Assembly: GCF_020005165.1 (NCBI RefSeq)
Contig: NZ_JAHCLT010000002.1
Coordinates: 558,001 to 622,000, forward strand
DNA: 64,000 nucleotides
Direction of reading: 5' to 3'
Source of the DNA: Kangiella taiwanensis
GTDB lineage: Bacteria > Pseudomonadota > Gammaproteobacteria > Enterobacterales > Kangiellaceae
A model generated the notes under the pieces. The model was not told where the DNA came from, did not search any database, and saw only the letters and a program-made list of their open reading frames with translations. The position numbers and the translations under genes were made by a program. Each line of letters starts with the position of its first letter. The stretch's first letter is position 1. Of this stretch, positions 49,544 through 59,382 are shown piece by piece.

Positions 49544-50892
49544 TCAGCCAGTTGCTCCAGCAGTTTTTGATGAATGCCACCAAAACCGCCATTACTCATT
49601 ACAAGAATTTGGTCACCCGATTGTACCATCTTTGAAACTGCTTGCAGAATGGTAGGCACGTCTTCTAATATCTGGACGCTTTTGAGCTTTTCAAGCTGTT
49701 CTTGCGGGAACGTCCAGTCGTATTCAGCAGGTTTGTGAATGATCACTTCGTCTGCTTCTTCCAGCGTAGGGATTAAAGTATCTTTATGAATCCCTGATCG
49801 CATGGTCGCTGAGCGTAAATCTAAAATTGCGATGATGGTCTTATCGCCGACCTTTTTTCTGAAACCTGATAAGGTGGTTTGAATCGCTGTTGGGTGATGT
49901 GCGAAGTCATCATACACTGCAACTCCGCCCGCCTCGCCTTTCAGTTCCATTCGACGCTTAACGTTTTGAAACTCAGACAAAGCATCACAGCAGTGGTGTG
50001 CAGGAACGCCTGCATGACGTGCCGCAGCAATCGAGGCCAAGCCATTGACCACGTTATGCATGCCGATGAGAGTCCAATTCACCTCACCTTGCTTTTCGCC
50101 CGCAAAAAACACTTCGAAGTGGCTACCGTCCTCTGCTAATAACTTAAACTGCCAGCCATTGTCAGGGCCGATTAGCTCTTTCTGCGACCAAAAGCCCATA
50201 TCAACAACATCTTGCAGATACTGCTCATCTTCCGGGTAAATGACCAGGCCATTGCCTGGGACGATTCTGATTAATTGATGGAACTGAGTTTTGATGGCGT
50301 CGATATCTTTAAAAATATCCGCATGATCAAACTCAAGATTGTTCATTATTAAGGTGCGCGGCCGATAATGTACAAACTTAGATCGTTTATCGAAAAAAGC
50401 CGTGTCGTATTCATCCGCTTCGACCACAAAAAACGGCGAATCGGTTAAGCGCGCCGATAATCCAAAGTTCTCAGGAATACCGCCAATTAAGAACCCAGGA
50501 TTAAGATTGGCATACTCTAGAATCCATGCCGTCATACTCGACGTGGTGGTTTTACCATGCGTTCCCGAGGCTGCTAGTACCCACTTATCGTTTAGAATAT
50601 TCTCCGATAACCACTGCGGCCCAGAGCGATAATTCAAACCCTGCTCAAGCACATACTCCACCGAAGGATTACCGCGAGACATCGCATTACCCACCACCAC
50701 ACAATCCGTATGCTCGGGGATATGCTTCGGATCAAAGCCCTGAATCAGTTCAATGCCCTGCTCCTCCAGCTGAGTGCTCATCGGCGGATAAACGTTCTGA
50801 TCACTACCACTGACCGAAATCCCCTGCTGCTTAGCCAGCAAAGCAATCCCGCCCATAAAAGTACCGCAGATGCCTAAAATATGAATATGCAT
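49540..50892 (-). CDS. mpl: UDP-N-acetylmuramate:L-Ala-gamma-D-Glu-meso-DAP ligase
   Basis: About 450-residue Mur ligase that recycles the peptidoglycan tripeptide. It has the N-terminal [15 protein letters not shown], the ATP motif [11 protein letters not shown] near residue 105, and the C-terminal Mur domain. I chose the ATG at 50892 because E. coli Mpl begins with the same [13 protein letters not shown] start at 50931 would add 13 atypical residues. It overlaps ubiX by four bases. Confidence 0.94.
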   Translation of the reverse strand: MHIHILGICGTFMGGIALLAKQQGISVSGSDQNVYPPMSTQLEEQGIELIQGFDPKHIPEHTDCVVVGNAMSRGNPSVEYVLEQGLNYRSGPQWLSENILNDKWVLAASGTHGKTTTSSMTAWILEYANLNPGFLIGGIPENFGLSARLTDSPFFVVEADEYDTAFFDKRSKFVHYRPRTLIMNNLEFDHADIFKDIDAIKTQFHQLIRIVPGNGLVIYPEDEQYLQDVVDMGFWSQKELIGPDNGWQFKLLAEDGSHFEVFFAGEKQGEVNWTLIGMHNVVNGLASIAAARHAGVPAHHCCDALSEFQNVKRRMELKGEAGGVAVYDDFAHHPTAIQTTLSGFRKKVGDKTIIAILDLRSATMRSGIHKDTLIPTLEEADEVIIHKPAEYDWTFPQEQLEKLKSVQILEDVPTILQAVSKMVQSGDQILVMSNGGFGGIHQKLLEQLAE

Positions 50893-51213
50893 GTATGAAT
50901 TATCAATAATCTGATGAAACTTTGCTGACAATCATAAGCCAAGCATGATTTTTCGTCATCTTTTCAGGAAAGAAATCTCAAAATACGGTAAAATCGCCAC
51001 AATTTTGCAGGTTTCATCACCTGTCATGACACATTCAGTTAATGAGCTGAACTATTCGCGTCACGAGCAAAACGGTAAGCGCGGCAAAATTAGCGATAAA
51101 CGATGATTTTATGTACTAATAAATGAAGAGTTTTGAGCTAATTTTAACAATGCTTACTGTGGCGCAGTAGCTAATAGGAAGCTCGATAGCACAAGTTTTA
51201 CAGAGGAAACTCT
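50893..51213. other. Intergenic region between divergent mpl and PPi-phosphofructokinase genes
   Basis: 321 bases. A TAAAAT element at 50989-50994 has no good -35 at the right distance, so I do not call a promoter. A good AGAGGAAAC ribosome binding site ends it. No gene is visible. Confidence 0.5.
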
Positions 51214-52479
51214 ATGCCAAAGAAAAAATATAACGCCTTCTACGCCCAATCCGGCGGCGTAACAGCAGTCATCAACGCGACAGCCTGTGGCGTGATTGAA
51301 ACAGCGCGCAAATCACTCAACATCAATAAAGTCTACGCAGGCCGTAACGGTATTATCGGTGCTTTGCGTGAAGAATTAATCGACACCAGCAAAGAAACTA
51401 AGAAAGACATTGCTGCACTAAAGCATACGCCTTCTGGTGCTTTCGGTTCTTGCCGCTATAAGCTGAAAAGCCTTGAAGAGAACAAAGCCGAGTATGAGCG
51501 TTTAATCGAAGTATTTAAAGCACATGACATTCGCTATTTCTTCTATAACGGCGGCGGCGATTCGCAAGATACGGCGCACAAAGTGTCTCAATTAAGCGAA
51601 AAGATGGGCTTCCCAATCACTTGTATCGGTATTCCAAAAACCGTGGATAACGATTTACCGATTACCGACAACTGCCCAGGCTTCGGTTCGGTTGCTAAGT
51701 ATGTTGCGGTTTCGATTCGTGAAGCAGCGTTTGACGTTAAGTCGATGGCGGAAAGCTCGACTAAAGTTTTCGTGATGGAAGTGATGGGACGTCACGCAGG
51801 CTGGATTGCAGCGGCAGGCGGTTTAGCCTGCGAAAAAGATGGCGACGCGCCACACATTATTCTGTTCCCAGAAATCGCTTTCAATAAAGAAAAGTTCTTA
51901 AAGAAAGTCGAGCGCACCGTTAAGAAACACGGTTACTGCGCGATTGTCGTTTCTGAAGGCGCGGCTTATAAAGACGGCACCTTCCTTGCTGACGCAGGCA
52001 CAGTGGATGCCTTTGGTCACAAGCAACTTGGCGGCGTTGCACCAGTAGTAGCTCAAATGATCAAAGGTGAGCTTGGTTACAAGTATCACTGGGCAGTGTG
52101 CGATTACTTACAACGTGCAGCACGTCATATCGCCTCTGAAACAGACGTTGAGCAAGCCTATGCCATGGGTCAAGCAGCAGTTGAGTTTGCTGACGCTGGT
52201 AAAAACGCCGTCATGCCGACCATCGTTCGCAAGAATACAAAAACCTACCGCTGGACGGTTGGCGAAGCGAAATTAGCGGACGTTGCTAACGTTGAAAAAA
52301 TGATGCCACGCAAATACATCTCACGTGACGGCTTCGGCATTACCGAAGAATGTCGTGAATACTTACAGCCACTAATTGTCGGCGAAGCCTACCCACCTTA
52401 CAAAAACGGCTTGCCACAATATGTGGAGCTTAAAAACGAACTGATCAAAAAGAAGTTAAAAACTAAATTTGAAATTTAA
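51214..52479 (+). CDS. pfp: Pyrophosphate-dependent 6-phosphofructokinase
   Basis: 421-residue enzyme converting fructose 6-phosphate and PPi to fructose 1,6-bisphosphate, reversibly. The PPi type is indicated by Asp116 in YNGGGDSQDTA, at the position where ATP-dependent PFKs have Gly, and by Lys142 in GIPKTVDND (Asp145 catalytic), where ATP enzymes have Gly or Thr. Length fits the non-allosteric group. It saves ATP in glycolysis and can run in gluconeogenesis. It is divergent from mpl and followed by a terminator. Confidence 0.93.
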   Translation: MPKKKYNAFYAQSGGVTAVINATACGVIETARKSLNINKVYAGRNGIIGALREELIDTSKETKKDIAALKHTPSGAFGSCRYKLKSLEENKAEYERLIEVFKAHDIRYFFYNGGGDSQDTAHKVSQLSEKMGFPITCIGIPKTVDNDLPITDNCPGFGSVAKYVAVSIREAAFDVKSMAESSTKVFVMEVMGRHAGWIAAAGGLACEKDGDAPHIILFPEIAFNKEKFLKKVERTVKKHGYCAIVVSEGAAYKDGTFLADAGTVDAFGHKQLGGVAPVVAQMIKGELGYKYHWAVCDYLQRAARHIASETDVEQAYAMGQAAVEFADAGKNAVMPTIVRKNTKTYRWTVGEAKLADVANVEKMMPRKYISRDGFGITEECREYLQPLIVGEAYPPYKNGLPQYVELKNELIKKKLKTKFEI

Positions 52480-52496
52480 TAGTCTTATTTGCTAGT

Positions 52497-52523
52497 AAAA
52501 AGGCCTCGGTTGAGGCCTTTTTT
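52497..52523 (+). terminator. Rho-independent terminator after the PFK gene
   Basis: Stem aggcctc/gaggcct with a 4-base loop flanked by A-run and T-run, 18 bases after the stop. Confidence 0.9.
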
Positions 52524-52577
52524 ATTGCTGAATCAATTCTGATGGTAGTTTCAAGTTTACTACTATCAAGCTCCACA

Positions 52578-52641
52578 ACATAACGCCCGGGCTCAGGGCC
52601 GAGTAGCGAAGCGGAGCATCCCTTGGAGCCCATTGTTAGGC
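52578..52641 (-). other. Integron attC recombination site
   Basis: On the minus strand it begins GCCTAAC (R'', 52641-52635), continues AATGGGCTCC, has a GC-rich inner palindrome and a GAGCCC arm complementary to GGGCTC, and ends GGGC-GTTATGT (R' type, cleavage between G 52584 and T 52583). 64 bases is within the attC size range. It directly follows the stop codon of the 141-residue ORF. Confidence 0.85.
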
Positions 52642-53087
52642 TTACAGTGGTGAGCATTTACCAATTTCCAAAAGTGGTGTATCACTTGAGCTGTCTGTAA
52701 TTTCATTAACTGAAGGTAATACATTGTAATAACCTAATGTGTACGACAAAATATAGCGGCCATTATCTTTTTGCATTTTGAACTCTCCGCCAAGCCCTGA
52801 ACAAAACAGGTAGCCTTGTTCGTTAAATGTTTGTTCACAATAAGCGAGTGGATACTTTGAACCAATTTGGGTTACTTTCAGCACATATTTTCCAAAATCA
52901 GATTTTGAAATTATGTATTTGTTTTCATCTGTTCTAAAGCTTGTTTCTTTCCAGCGCTTTGTCGATTCACTATATGAGAAGCCTGTTGACATATCGGCGA
53001 CGCAAATGTACTGCTCAGCAAAGCAGGGCGAAGTTGTTAAGAGAAGGACTAATACTCCATATTTCATAATTTCTCCTATGAGCCTAA
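52584..53087 (-). mobile_element. Lone integron gene cassette
   Basis: 504-bp unit read on the minus strand. Its 5' edge is GTTAGGC at 53088-53082, then the ORF with AGGAG ribosome site, then attC. The edge heptamer GTTAGGC is the exact complement of the attC R'' box GCCTAAC, as expected if the cassette was once circular and integrated at a G/TT site. No second attC and no integrase gene is in the window, so this is a solitary inserted cassette. Confidence 0.85.
52642..53067 (-). CDS. Cassette-encoded small secreted protein
   Basis: 141 residues with a signal peptide (cleavage near CFAEQ, residue 18) and six cysteines in all (five after the signal), including CVADMSTGFSYSESTKRW and the C-terminal GKCSPL. 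The motif C-x-A-D-x-S-T-G-F with a following WK-like segment is common in cassette-borne hypothetical proteins. No enzymatic motif is seen. It has its own AGGAG at 53072-53076, six bases before the ATG. Confidence 0.78.
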   Translation of the reverse strand: MKYGVLVLLLTTSPCFAEQYICVADMSTGFSYSESTKRWKETSFRTDENKYIISKSDFGKYVLKVTQIGSKYPLAYCEQTFNEQGYLFCSGLGGEFKMQKDNGRYILSYTLGYYNVLPSVNEITDSSSDTPLLEIGKCSPL

Positions 53088-53216
53088 CATTATATTACCA
53101 GACAGCGCTGATAACCTTTGATATTAGAATATTTATTTTCATTGTCGTGTTTGCTTTGCTGATAGTAGCAAGATCAGTAGGTTAGGGGAAGTGTGTGAGT
53201 GGGTAACTTGTCTTTT

Positions 53217-53234
53217 GGCGGGCCAAGGCCCGCC
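53217..53234. repeat. GC-rich palindrome
   Basis: GGCGGGC-CAAG-GCCCGCC, 18 bases. It is 14 bases from the dispersed repeat copy at 53248 and may be part of the same decayed repeat cluster. Confidence 0.55.
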
Positions 53235-53247
53235 CTACTATTAAAGA

Positions 53248-53303
53248 CACTGGATCCCGCGGTTAGCAACCCAAGGGAGTGCCCTCGGTACCGCGGGATG
53301 ACG
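53248..53303. repeat. Dispersed palindromic repeat (CACTGGATCCCGC family), copy 2
   Basis: Starts CACTGGATCCCGC and ends CGCGGGATGAC, with a centre AAGGGAGTGCCCT similar to that of the copy at 36462-36518. It lies just after the TonB-like gene on its strand. Confidence 0.75.
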
Positions 53304-53317
53304 AAATAAAAATTGGA

Positions 53318-53938
53318 TCACTCCTGATCCATATTAAACTCAATCTTGACGGTTTGGCCGACGCTGGCAATAGGCTGTCCATTTGTCATGGCGGGTTTGA
53401 ATTTCCACTTACGTAAGGCCCTCATCGCTTCTCTATCAAAAATCTTGCGTGGCTCAGAGTCCATAACGGCGATATTAGACAAGGTGCCGCTGGTATCGAC
53501 GTCGTATGTCAGTAGTACCCAACCTTCAAGCCCGCGTTGTTGCGCCATAATAGGGTAATTCGGTTGTGTGCGGTACATGGGCATGGCTTCGGACTCCTGA
53601 GAAAAATCCACTGCAGGTACATCTCCTATACCATCTGGTAGGCCGATAACGTCTGGCGTCTCAATAGACACCCACTTCTCTGTTGGAGCATCAATCTCGC
53701 TTGTGTCTATGGGATCGCCATCACTTTTTGGCGCTGGTTCAATCGCTGGTGGTTGTGGCGGTTTTACCACTTCAGGTGTCGGCTTAGGCTTTTCCTCAGG
53801 AATGGTTATGTCACTGAGCTCTACCGTTGGTGGCGGCTCTTCTTCTTTAATGTGCTGATCTTTGATCAGTAGGCTCATACAAAATAACAAGCCTGCAGTG
53901 ACTACGGCGGCGAGTATGACAGATAGAATTGTTCTCAT
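53318..53938 (-). CDS. tonB: TonB-family energy transducer
   Basis: 206-residue protein with one N-terminal membrane helix (about 5-28), a Pro/Glu/Lys-rich periplasmic spacer (about 36-75) and a C-terminal TonB domain (QPNYPIMAQQRGLEGWVLLTYDVDTSG, then REAMRALRKWKFKPAMTNG). I chose the ATG at 53938 because AAGGGGA precedes it. An upstream start adds nine residues. No exbB or exbD gene is adjacent. Confidence 0.88.
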   Translation of the reverse strand: MRTILSVILAAVVTAGLLFCMSLLIKDQHIKEEEPPPTVELSDITIPEEKPKPTPEVVKPPQPPAIEPAPKSDGDPIDTSEIDAPTEKWVSIETPDVIGLPDGIGDVPAVDFSQESEAMPMYRTQPNYPIMAQQRGLEGWVLLTYDVDTSGTLSNIAVMDSEPRKIFDREAMRALRKWKFKPAMTNGQPIASVGQTVKIEFNMDQE

Positions 53939-54089
53939 AATGTTCCCCTTTTTTAGTACTTTCAATTCTATAAACGGCTAAACCAATAAAAGGGGTTAAA
54001 TTTTTTGTCATTTGTTTATAATTAGCCCAATGACGATAAACAATAACCATTGAGAACCATAATAACGACGAAGGATCGGAGCGCTTGCC

Positions 54090-55556
54090 ATGCTTTTATT
54101 ACCCGCTGAAAACGGTATTTCTAAGAAAAACCCGCCCTACTTAACTATTTTATTAATCCTAATGAATGTATGGGTATTTTACTTCCTACAGGGTGATGGA
54201 GAGAAAGTACACACTCAGGCATTAGAGTATTATAAGCAATCGGAGTTACTCGACGAGGAAAAAGATGCCTTTTACGACTACCTCCTTAATAACGATATAG
54301 ACACCTATAACAATCTAAAAAGATTCTCTAACCGCTTATCTGATAGAGAGCTGATTAGCTATATTATTATCCGGAAAGATTTTGCACAGCACATAGAATC
54401 TCTAAGCTCGTACTCTCTTGAATGGAAAAACAAAAGGCAAAAACTTGAAGACATTCTTCAAAAAGATTTCACTAATAAATACCTTCTCAAAAACTATTCA
54501 CCTAATGTTATAGATGCGCTAGTAGCCATGTTCATGCATGCAGACCACATGCATCTATTTTTCAACATGCTTTTCCTGTTCCTTTTTGGTTTCAATTTGG
54601 AGTTATTGATGGGAAGAGGAAAGACTCTCTTTCTATATCTGTTATCTGGTTTTGGGGCCGCTGGCTTTTATATAGTCACCTCATCAACAATTTATGGCTC
54701 TAGTCTCGGTGCGTCGGGAGCGGTTTCGGGCTTAATGGGCGGCTTCTGCGGCTGGTATGGACTTAAGAATATTCGCTACTTCTATTGGCTATTCGTGATT
54801 TTTGATTATGTAAAGCTGCCTGCGGCTTTGGTGTTTTTCTACTTCTTAGCAAAAGAATACATCATGTCGGTCATCAGCGATGACAATGTTGCTTATATGG
54901 CTCACTTTGGTGGTTTAGTTGCGGGCTTTATCTGTGCGCTACTATTTAAGTATTTACCTAAGAGCCGTACTGATAACAACGATGCCGAAGTTTCCGTCCC
55001 TGAAGTAGATACTCATCCATTGAAGGCTAAGTATGACGAAGCCTGTTCAGCTTTTCAGCAGCTGGAGTTTGATCGTGCCAGAACACTGTTTTCACAATTG
55101 ATTGAGCAGGATCCGCAGAACATTGACTACTACACCAAGCTTTACGCACTGGAAAAGATTAACCCAAGCTCACAAACATTCAATGCACTGTGTAACCGCA
55201 TCGTGCTACGAAATGTTAAGGATCATCAGTTTGCCAAACTTACAGACGTTGCTCTGGGTGAGTTAACCGGCAATGGTCAAGGGTTGAAAGTGCTGCCGGC
55301 TGAAACCTTAATTCAGTACGCCTTACACTTGGTCAAGAAGGGCCAACTGCATCAAGCTAAGCCGATCATTAACTTTGTGGTCAAGCACTATGACTTTAAT
55401 GAGCAGCTACCAAAGCTTTTATTTCAGTTCGGTCTTGCTTGTGAAAAAAATGATGACCACACCACCTATCAAAAGGTGTTTACTTACCTAAGTAAAAAAC
55501 ACCCTGATACGTTTATTGGTCAAGAAGCTAAAAAAGCTTTAGCAAAGCCCAGCTAA
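54090..55556 (+). CDS. Rhomboid intramembrane protease with C-terminal TPR-like region
   Basis: 488 residues. A first hydrophobic helix (17-33) is followed by a soluble insert of about 100 residues (36-135), then the rhomboid core: HMHLFFN (His155, Asn159), catalytic Ser209 in GASGAVSG, and His272 in AHFGG. A helical tail of about 175 residues (315-488) with TPR-like pairs follows. Rhomboids cleave membrane proteins within the lipid bilayer. The substrate is unknown. It converges with a membrane B-box protein 31 bp away. Confidence 0.88.
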   Translation: MLLLPAENGISKKNPPYLTILLILMNVWVFYFLQGDGEKVHTQALEYYKQSELLDEEKDAFYDYLLNNDIDTYNNLKRFSNRLSDRELISYIIIRKDFAQHIESLSSYSLEWKNKRQKLEDILQKDFTNKYLLKNYSPNVIDALVAMFMHADHMHLFFNMLFLFLFGFNLELLMGRGKTLFLYLLSGFGAAGFYIVTSSTIYGSSLGASGAVSGLMGGFCGWYGLKNIRYFYWLFVIFDYVKLPAALVFFYFLAKEYIMSVISDDNVAYMAHFGGLVAGFICALLFKYLPKSRTDNNDAEVSVPEVDTHPLKAKYDEACSAFQQLEFDRARTLFSQLIEQDPQNIDYYTKLYALEKINPSSQTFNALCNRIVLRNVKDHQFAKLTDVALGELTGNGQGLKVLPAETLIQYALHLVKKGQLHQAKPIINFVVKHYDFNEQLPKLLFQFGLACEKNDDHTTYQKVFTYLSKKHPDTFIGQEAKKALAKPS

Positions 55557-55587
55557 AGCTTTTCTAGGATATGAAGCTCTTCACAGA

Positions 55588-57024
55588 CTAAGCCGATGGT
55601 GCCTTTTGTTGCATTGATTGACACACTTGCCTCAACTGCTCGGCTTCTCTTTGGTGGGAGCCGCGAGGGTATTTGCTCAGTAATTTATTGACCATGCCAA
55701 GTGCTTTAGCGTCATCGTTCATGACTTCTGATTCGAACTTCGCTCGAGATAGCATTAACCAAGGTAAGTTAACGTCATTTTGCATTTTTTCAGATATCGA
55801 AGTGAGCTTGTTAACATCCTCAAGATAGCGCTTATGCTTCATTTGATTAATCAATACGGATCTTGCCATTGCATTCATTGGCCTAAAGTGGGGTTCATAA
55901 GCAACGATTTCTTGATATAAGCGAACCGCCTCCACACCAATCCCAGACAAGTTTGGATTTTGGAAGTAATTATTAGCTGCTTTTATCGCTCCAGCAGGAT
56001 TTTGTCGCACGATGTTCAAACGCACCAAACGCTCTAACGCTTTAACCGTGTGCTTTTTGTCTTGTGCTAAATCGTAAAGCACATCTTCTGCATCCTCAAA
56101 ACGCCCTTCTTGAATATAGACATCAGCTTTCGCCATTAAGCGCTTTTCAAGCGCTGACTCACTGTCGTTGTCCAGCAAGTTTTCAGCATCAATGCCGTAA
56201 CCCAGCTCATTGTGATATTGGAATGCGACATAACCAAACATACTGAATTTTACGATATAAAAATACGCCAACGCTGCAAAGAGCATTGGATAGGCGATGG
56301 ATTGTGGTAACCAGAAATGAAGCTGACTTTGTGCGAACTCAAGTCCCGTATCAATCAAGAAGGAAAAGCCAAAGAGTAATAAGTAGGGCCACCCAATAGC
56401 TTTAACGCAACTCGCTATTCGTGCTGGGTTTATCGCTGAAGTAACATGCTTCTCCATCGCTAAAATGATAAGCATGGCCGGATTAGCAAACGAAACGACG
56501 GCAATGTAGGGCAGAATGAAGCCGCTGCCAAAAATATGATACCCTATAAAACCAATGCCGATTATTGTCAAAAAGAGACCAATGACTTTGCCCGTCATCG
56601 AATCGGAATTAAAGGTTAACGCTTCATCATAACTGGGCGCATCGAACTTTCCCCTCGCCGTTCTGGTTAACACAGTGAAGACATATCCGATTCCAATTGA
56701 GTAAAGTGCCAGCAACAATAACAACTGAATCATCATGATTGGAATAAAGTCCGTGATCAGGCCGATCACAAACGCAATGCCCATGTACGTCAGTAAAAAG
56801 TTATAGGCATTCTTTTGCCAAGGATATTTATTAAATTCGGACAGTTTATTCCAGAAAGGCGTGACTTTATCGCTGACACCGTAGGATTCTAGGTGTGTTC
56901 GACACAGCAAACAGCGCGGCGCAATTTCACGCTCATGAATATCACAACAGTTCACGCAAAACGAAATGTCACACTGATGACAATACCACTGCGCTTTTTC
57001 ATGGGTATGGTACTTACAATTCAT
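55588..57024 (-). CDS. Membrane protein with N-terminal B-box zinc finger and TPR-like tail
   Basis: 478 residues. The first 45 form a cysteine/histidine zinc site (CKYHTHEKAQWYCHQCD, then FCVNCCDIH and CLLCRTH). About six transmembrane helices (roughly 75-275) follow, then helical repeats (about 300-470). The combination is seen in other gammaproteobacterial proteins of unknown function. It ends convergently with the rhomboid gene. Confidence 0.78.
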   Translation of the reverse strand: MNCKYHTHEKAQWYCHQCDISFCVNCCDIHEREIAPRCLLCRTHLESYGVSDKVTPFWNKLSEFNKYPWQKNAYNFLLTYMGIAFVIGLITDFIPIMMIQLLLLLALYSIGIGYVFTVLTRTARGKFDAPSYDEALTFNSDSMTGKVIGLFLTIIGIGFIGYHIFGSGFILPYIAVVSFANPAMLIILAMEKHVTSAINPARIASCVKAIGWPYLLLFGFSFLIDTGLEFAQSQLHFWLPQSIAYPMLFAALAYFYIVKFSMFGYVAFQYHNELGYGIDAENLLDNDSESALEKRLMAKADVYIQEGRFEDAEDVLYDLAQDKKHTVKALERLVRLNIVRQNPAGAIKAANNYFQNPNLSGIGVEAVRLYQEIVAYEPHFRPMNAMARSVLINQMKHKRYLEDVNKLTSISEKMQNDVNLPWLMLSRAKFESEVMNDDAKALGMVNKLLSKYPRGSHQREAEQLRQVCQSMQQKAPSA

Positions 57025-57175
57025 TCCCTATTCCTTGAGTCATTATTATTTGAGACTTTTTATAAGCCATACACTTTAGCAAAGCTTAAGCAATATGAGA
57101 ATTAAAGGAATGGATTTTAGGGGATAAAGTATGCCGCTGATGCATGAAACAACACCAGCGACACATTTAGGGGCT

Positions 57176-59176
57176 TTAAAGCAGTGGCGCTATGACCAAA
57201 GACACAATCGCCATCACATTAATTAAAATGTTCATTGATGGGCCTGACGTATCTTTAAATGGATCGCCAACGGTATCGCCAACGACCGTGGCCGCATGGG
57301 TTTCAGAGCCTTTACCGCCATGGTTCCCTTTCTCCACGAATTTCTTCGCGTTATCCCAAGCACCACCGGCATTCGCCATCATCAAGGCTAATGCTACGGC
57401 ACTGATCAAAGCGCCACCTAACATGCCACCCAGCGCTTCCGCCCCGAGCAAGAAGCCAACCAGTGGCGGCGCTGATACTGCAATTACGCCCGGTAGAACC
57501 ATTTTTTTCAAGGCAGCGGTGGTCGCAATATCCACACACTTTTTCGTATCTGGATCTGCTGTGCCTTCAAGCAAGCCTTTAATTTCACGGAACTGCCGAC
57601 GAATTTCATGGATCATGGCAAACGCCGCATCCCCTACTGCAGTCATGGTAATTGAAGCGATTAAGAACGGAATAACACAACCAATAAAGAGCCCCATCAA
57701 TACGGTGGGATCACCAATATGCAGCATGAAACTCGACCCTCTATGGGCCTCCAACGTTTCGACAAAGGCTGCGATAATGGCTAACGCTGCAAGAGCCGCT
57801 GCGCCGATAGCAAAGCCTTTACCAATCGCTGCGGTTGTGTTGCCGAGCTCATCAAGCGAGTCAGTGATCTTACGCGTATCTTCTCCTAACCCACCCATCT
57901 CGGCAATACCACCTGCGTTATCAGCAACTGGGCCATAAGCATCAATTGCCATGGTAATACCAACCGTCGCCAACATGCCCACTGCGGCAATGCCTACGCC
58001 ATACAGGCCCGCCAATTCGGTTGAAATATAAATAATGGCAGCGATAGTTAAGATCGGAAGTACCACCGATTGCATACCTACCGACAAACCAGTGATCATA
58101 ACGGTTGCAGAGCCGGTTTCACCAGACTGGGCAATTTTGCGCACTGGCTTAGCCGAGGTGTAGTACTCAGTGACTAAGCCAATAATGATGCCGCCAACAG
58201 CACCACATAATACCGCCATCCAGACATTGGTCGAAACGCCCATGGAGTTCAATAGAAAGTAAGCCGCTGCAATAAACAGTACCGCCGAGCCGATGGTACC
58301 AATTCGTAATGCCACTTCAGGGCTTTTGCGCGACATCATTTTGACCATCAGTATGCCCAAGATTGAGCAAATCAGACCGACTGAGGCTAACGCCAGTGGC
58401 GCCGACATGAGTGCGTTCTTGCTGCCTAAATCACTACCCACTAACGTCGCAGCGATGGCAATGGAGGCAATCATAGAGCCACAGTAAGACTCAAAAATAT
58501 CCGAGCCCATGCCAGCCACATCGCCTACGTTGTCGCCCACGTTGTCCGCAATGACGCCTGGGTTGCGTGGATCGTCCTCAGGAATACCGGCTTCGACTTT
58601 ACCCACAAGATCGGCACCGACGTCCGCAGACTTGGTGTAAATACCACCACCGACACGACTGAACAGTGCCACCGATGAGGCGCCCATGCCGAAGCCATGA
58701 ATATAATGTGCGCTGGTAGGATCCGAGCCGAAGTACCAGTACAGTGCCCCGAGACCAATCAAACCAAGCGACGCCACGCAAAGGCCCATGATAGAGCCGC
58801 CAAAGAAAGCCACGCTTAAGGCCTCTGCGGGTCCTTTGCTGTGTGCCGCAGTAGTGGTTCGTACATTGGCTTTGGTTGCGGTGTACATACCGATATAGCC
58901 AGCCAGTGCTGATGATATAGCTCCTACCGCAAATGCTAGAGCAGTATTGGCACCGAGCGGAGAAACCCAGAGTATAATAAGCAAAATGCCCGCGAAAATT
59001 GCGAGCATTTTATATTCTCTGTGCATGAACGTCATGGCACCTGTGTGGATAGCATCCGAAATCTTCTTGATGGCGCTATCCCCTTCAGGGTATTTTTTTA
59101 CCACGCCATAAATAACAAACGCGATAATCAATCCCAGCACACCTAGTGCTGGTGGCAGGTAAAGCATCTCTTGCAT
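57176..59176 (-). CDS. hppA: Membrane-bound cation-translocating pyrophosphatase (K+-dependent type)
   Basis: 666-residue polytopic pump that couples PPi hydrolysis to H+ or Na+ export. The catalytic loop [22 protein letters not shown] and the [16 protein letters not shown] motif are present. Ala449 and Gly452 in [10 protein letters not shown] place it in the K+-dependent subfamily; the K+-independent group has Lys and Thr there. Whether H+ or Na+ is pumped cannot be decided here. It is divergent from the soluble pyrophosphatase gene. Confidence 0.94.
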   Translation of the reverse strand: MQEMLYLPPALGVLGLIIAFVIYGVVKKYPEGDSAIKKISDAIHTGAMTFMHREYKMLAIFAGILLIILWVSPLGANTALAFAVGAISSALAGYIGMYTATKANVRTTTAAHSKGPAEALSVAFFGGSIMGLCVASLGLIGLGALYWYFGSDPTSAHYIHGFGMGASSVALFSRVGGGIYTKSADVGADLVGKVEAGIPEDDPRNPGVIADNVGDNVGDVAGMGSDIFESYCGSMIASIAIAATLVGSDLGSKNALMSAPLALASVGLICSILGILMVKMMSRKSPEVALRIGTIGSAVLFIAAAYFLLNSMGVSTNVWMAVLCGAVGGIIIGLVTEYYTSAKPVRKIAQSGETGSATVMITGLSVGMQSVVLPILTIAAIIYISTELAGLYGVGIAAVGMLATVGITMAIDAYGPVADNAGGIAEMGGLGEDTRKITDSLDELGNTTAAIGKGFAIGAAALAALAIIAAFVETLEAHRGSSFMLHIGDPTVLMGLFIGCVIPFLIASITMTAVGDAAFAMIHEIRRQFREIKGLLEGTADPDTKKCVDIATTAALKKMVLPGVIAVSAPPLVGFLLGAEALGGMLGGALISAVALALMMANAGGAWDNAKKFVEKGNHGGKGSETHAATVVGDTVGDPFKDTSGPSMNILINVMAIVSLVIAPLL

Positions 59177-59296
59177 AAAGCCCCCATTTAGATTTATCTC
59201 TTTGAAAGTTATATAAATTTTTTTCTTTGCGTCCTCAGTCTATAGCAGTTTTAACAATTGTACAATTTATATACAAGATGATTGTTGATTAACCAA

Positions 59297-59325
59297 TTTA
59301 TTTTGTGAACAAAGACCGCTATAAT
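59297..59325 (+). promoter_or_regulatory. Predicted ppa promoter
   Basis: Perfect TATAAT at 59320-59325 with a TTTATT -35-like element 17 bases upstream and a GC-rich start region. A GGGG/CCCC hairpin follows in the leader. It is 58 bases before the ppa ATG. Confidence 0.6.
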
Positions 59326-59382
59326 ACGCGCCCTCTGGGGGCTGCTGCCCCAACGCACTAACACGCAAATAAAGGTAAAGTA

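Noticed and set aside
52463-52657. 64-codon minus-strand frame over the attC site
   Set aside because: It is a translation through the attC palindrome and the terminator, not a gene.
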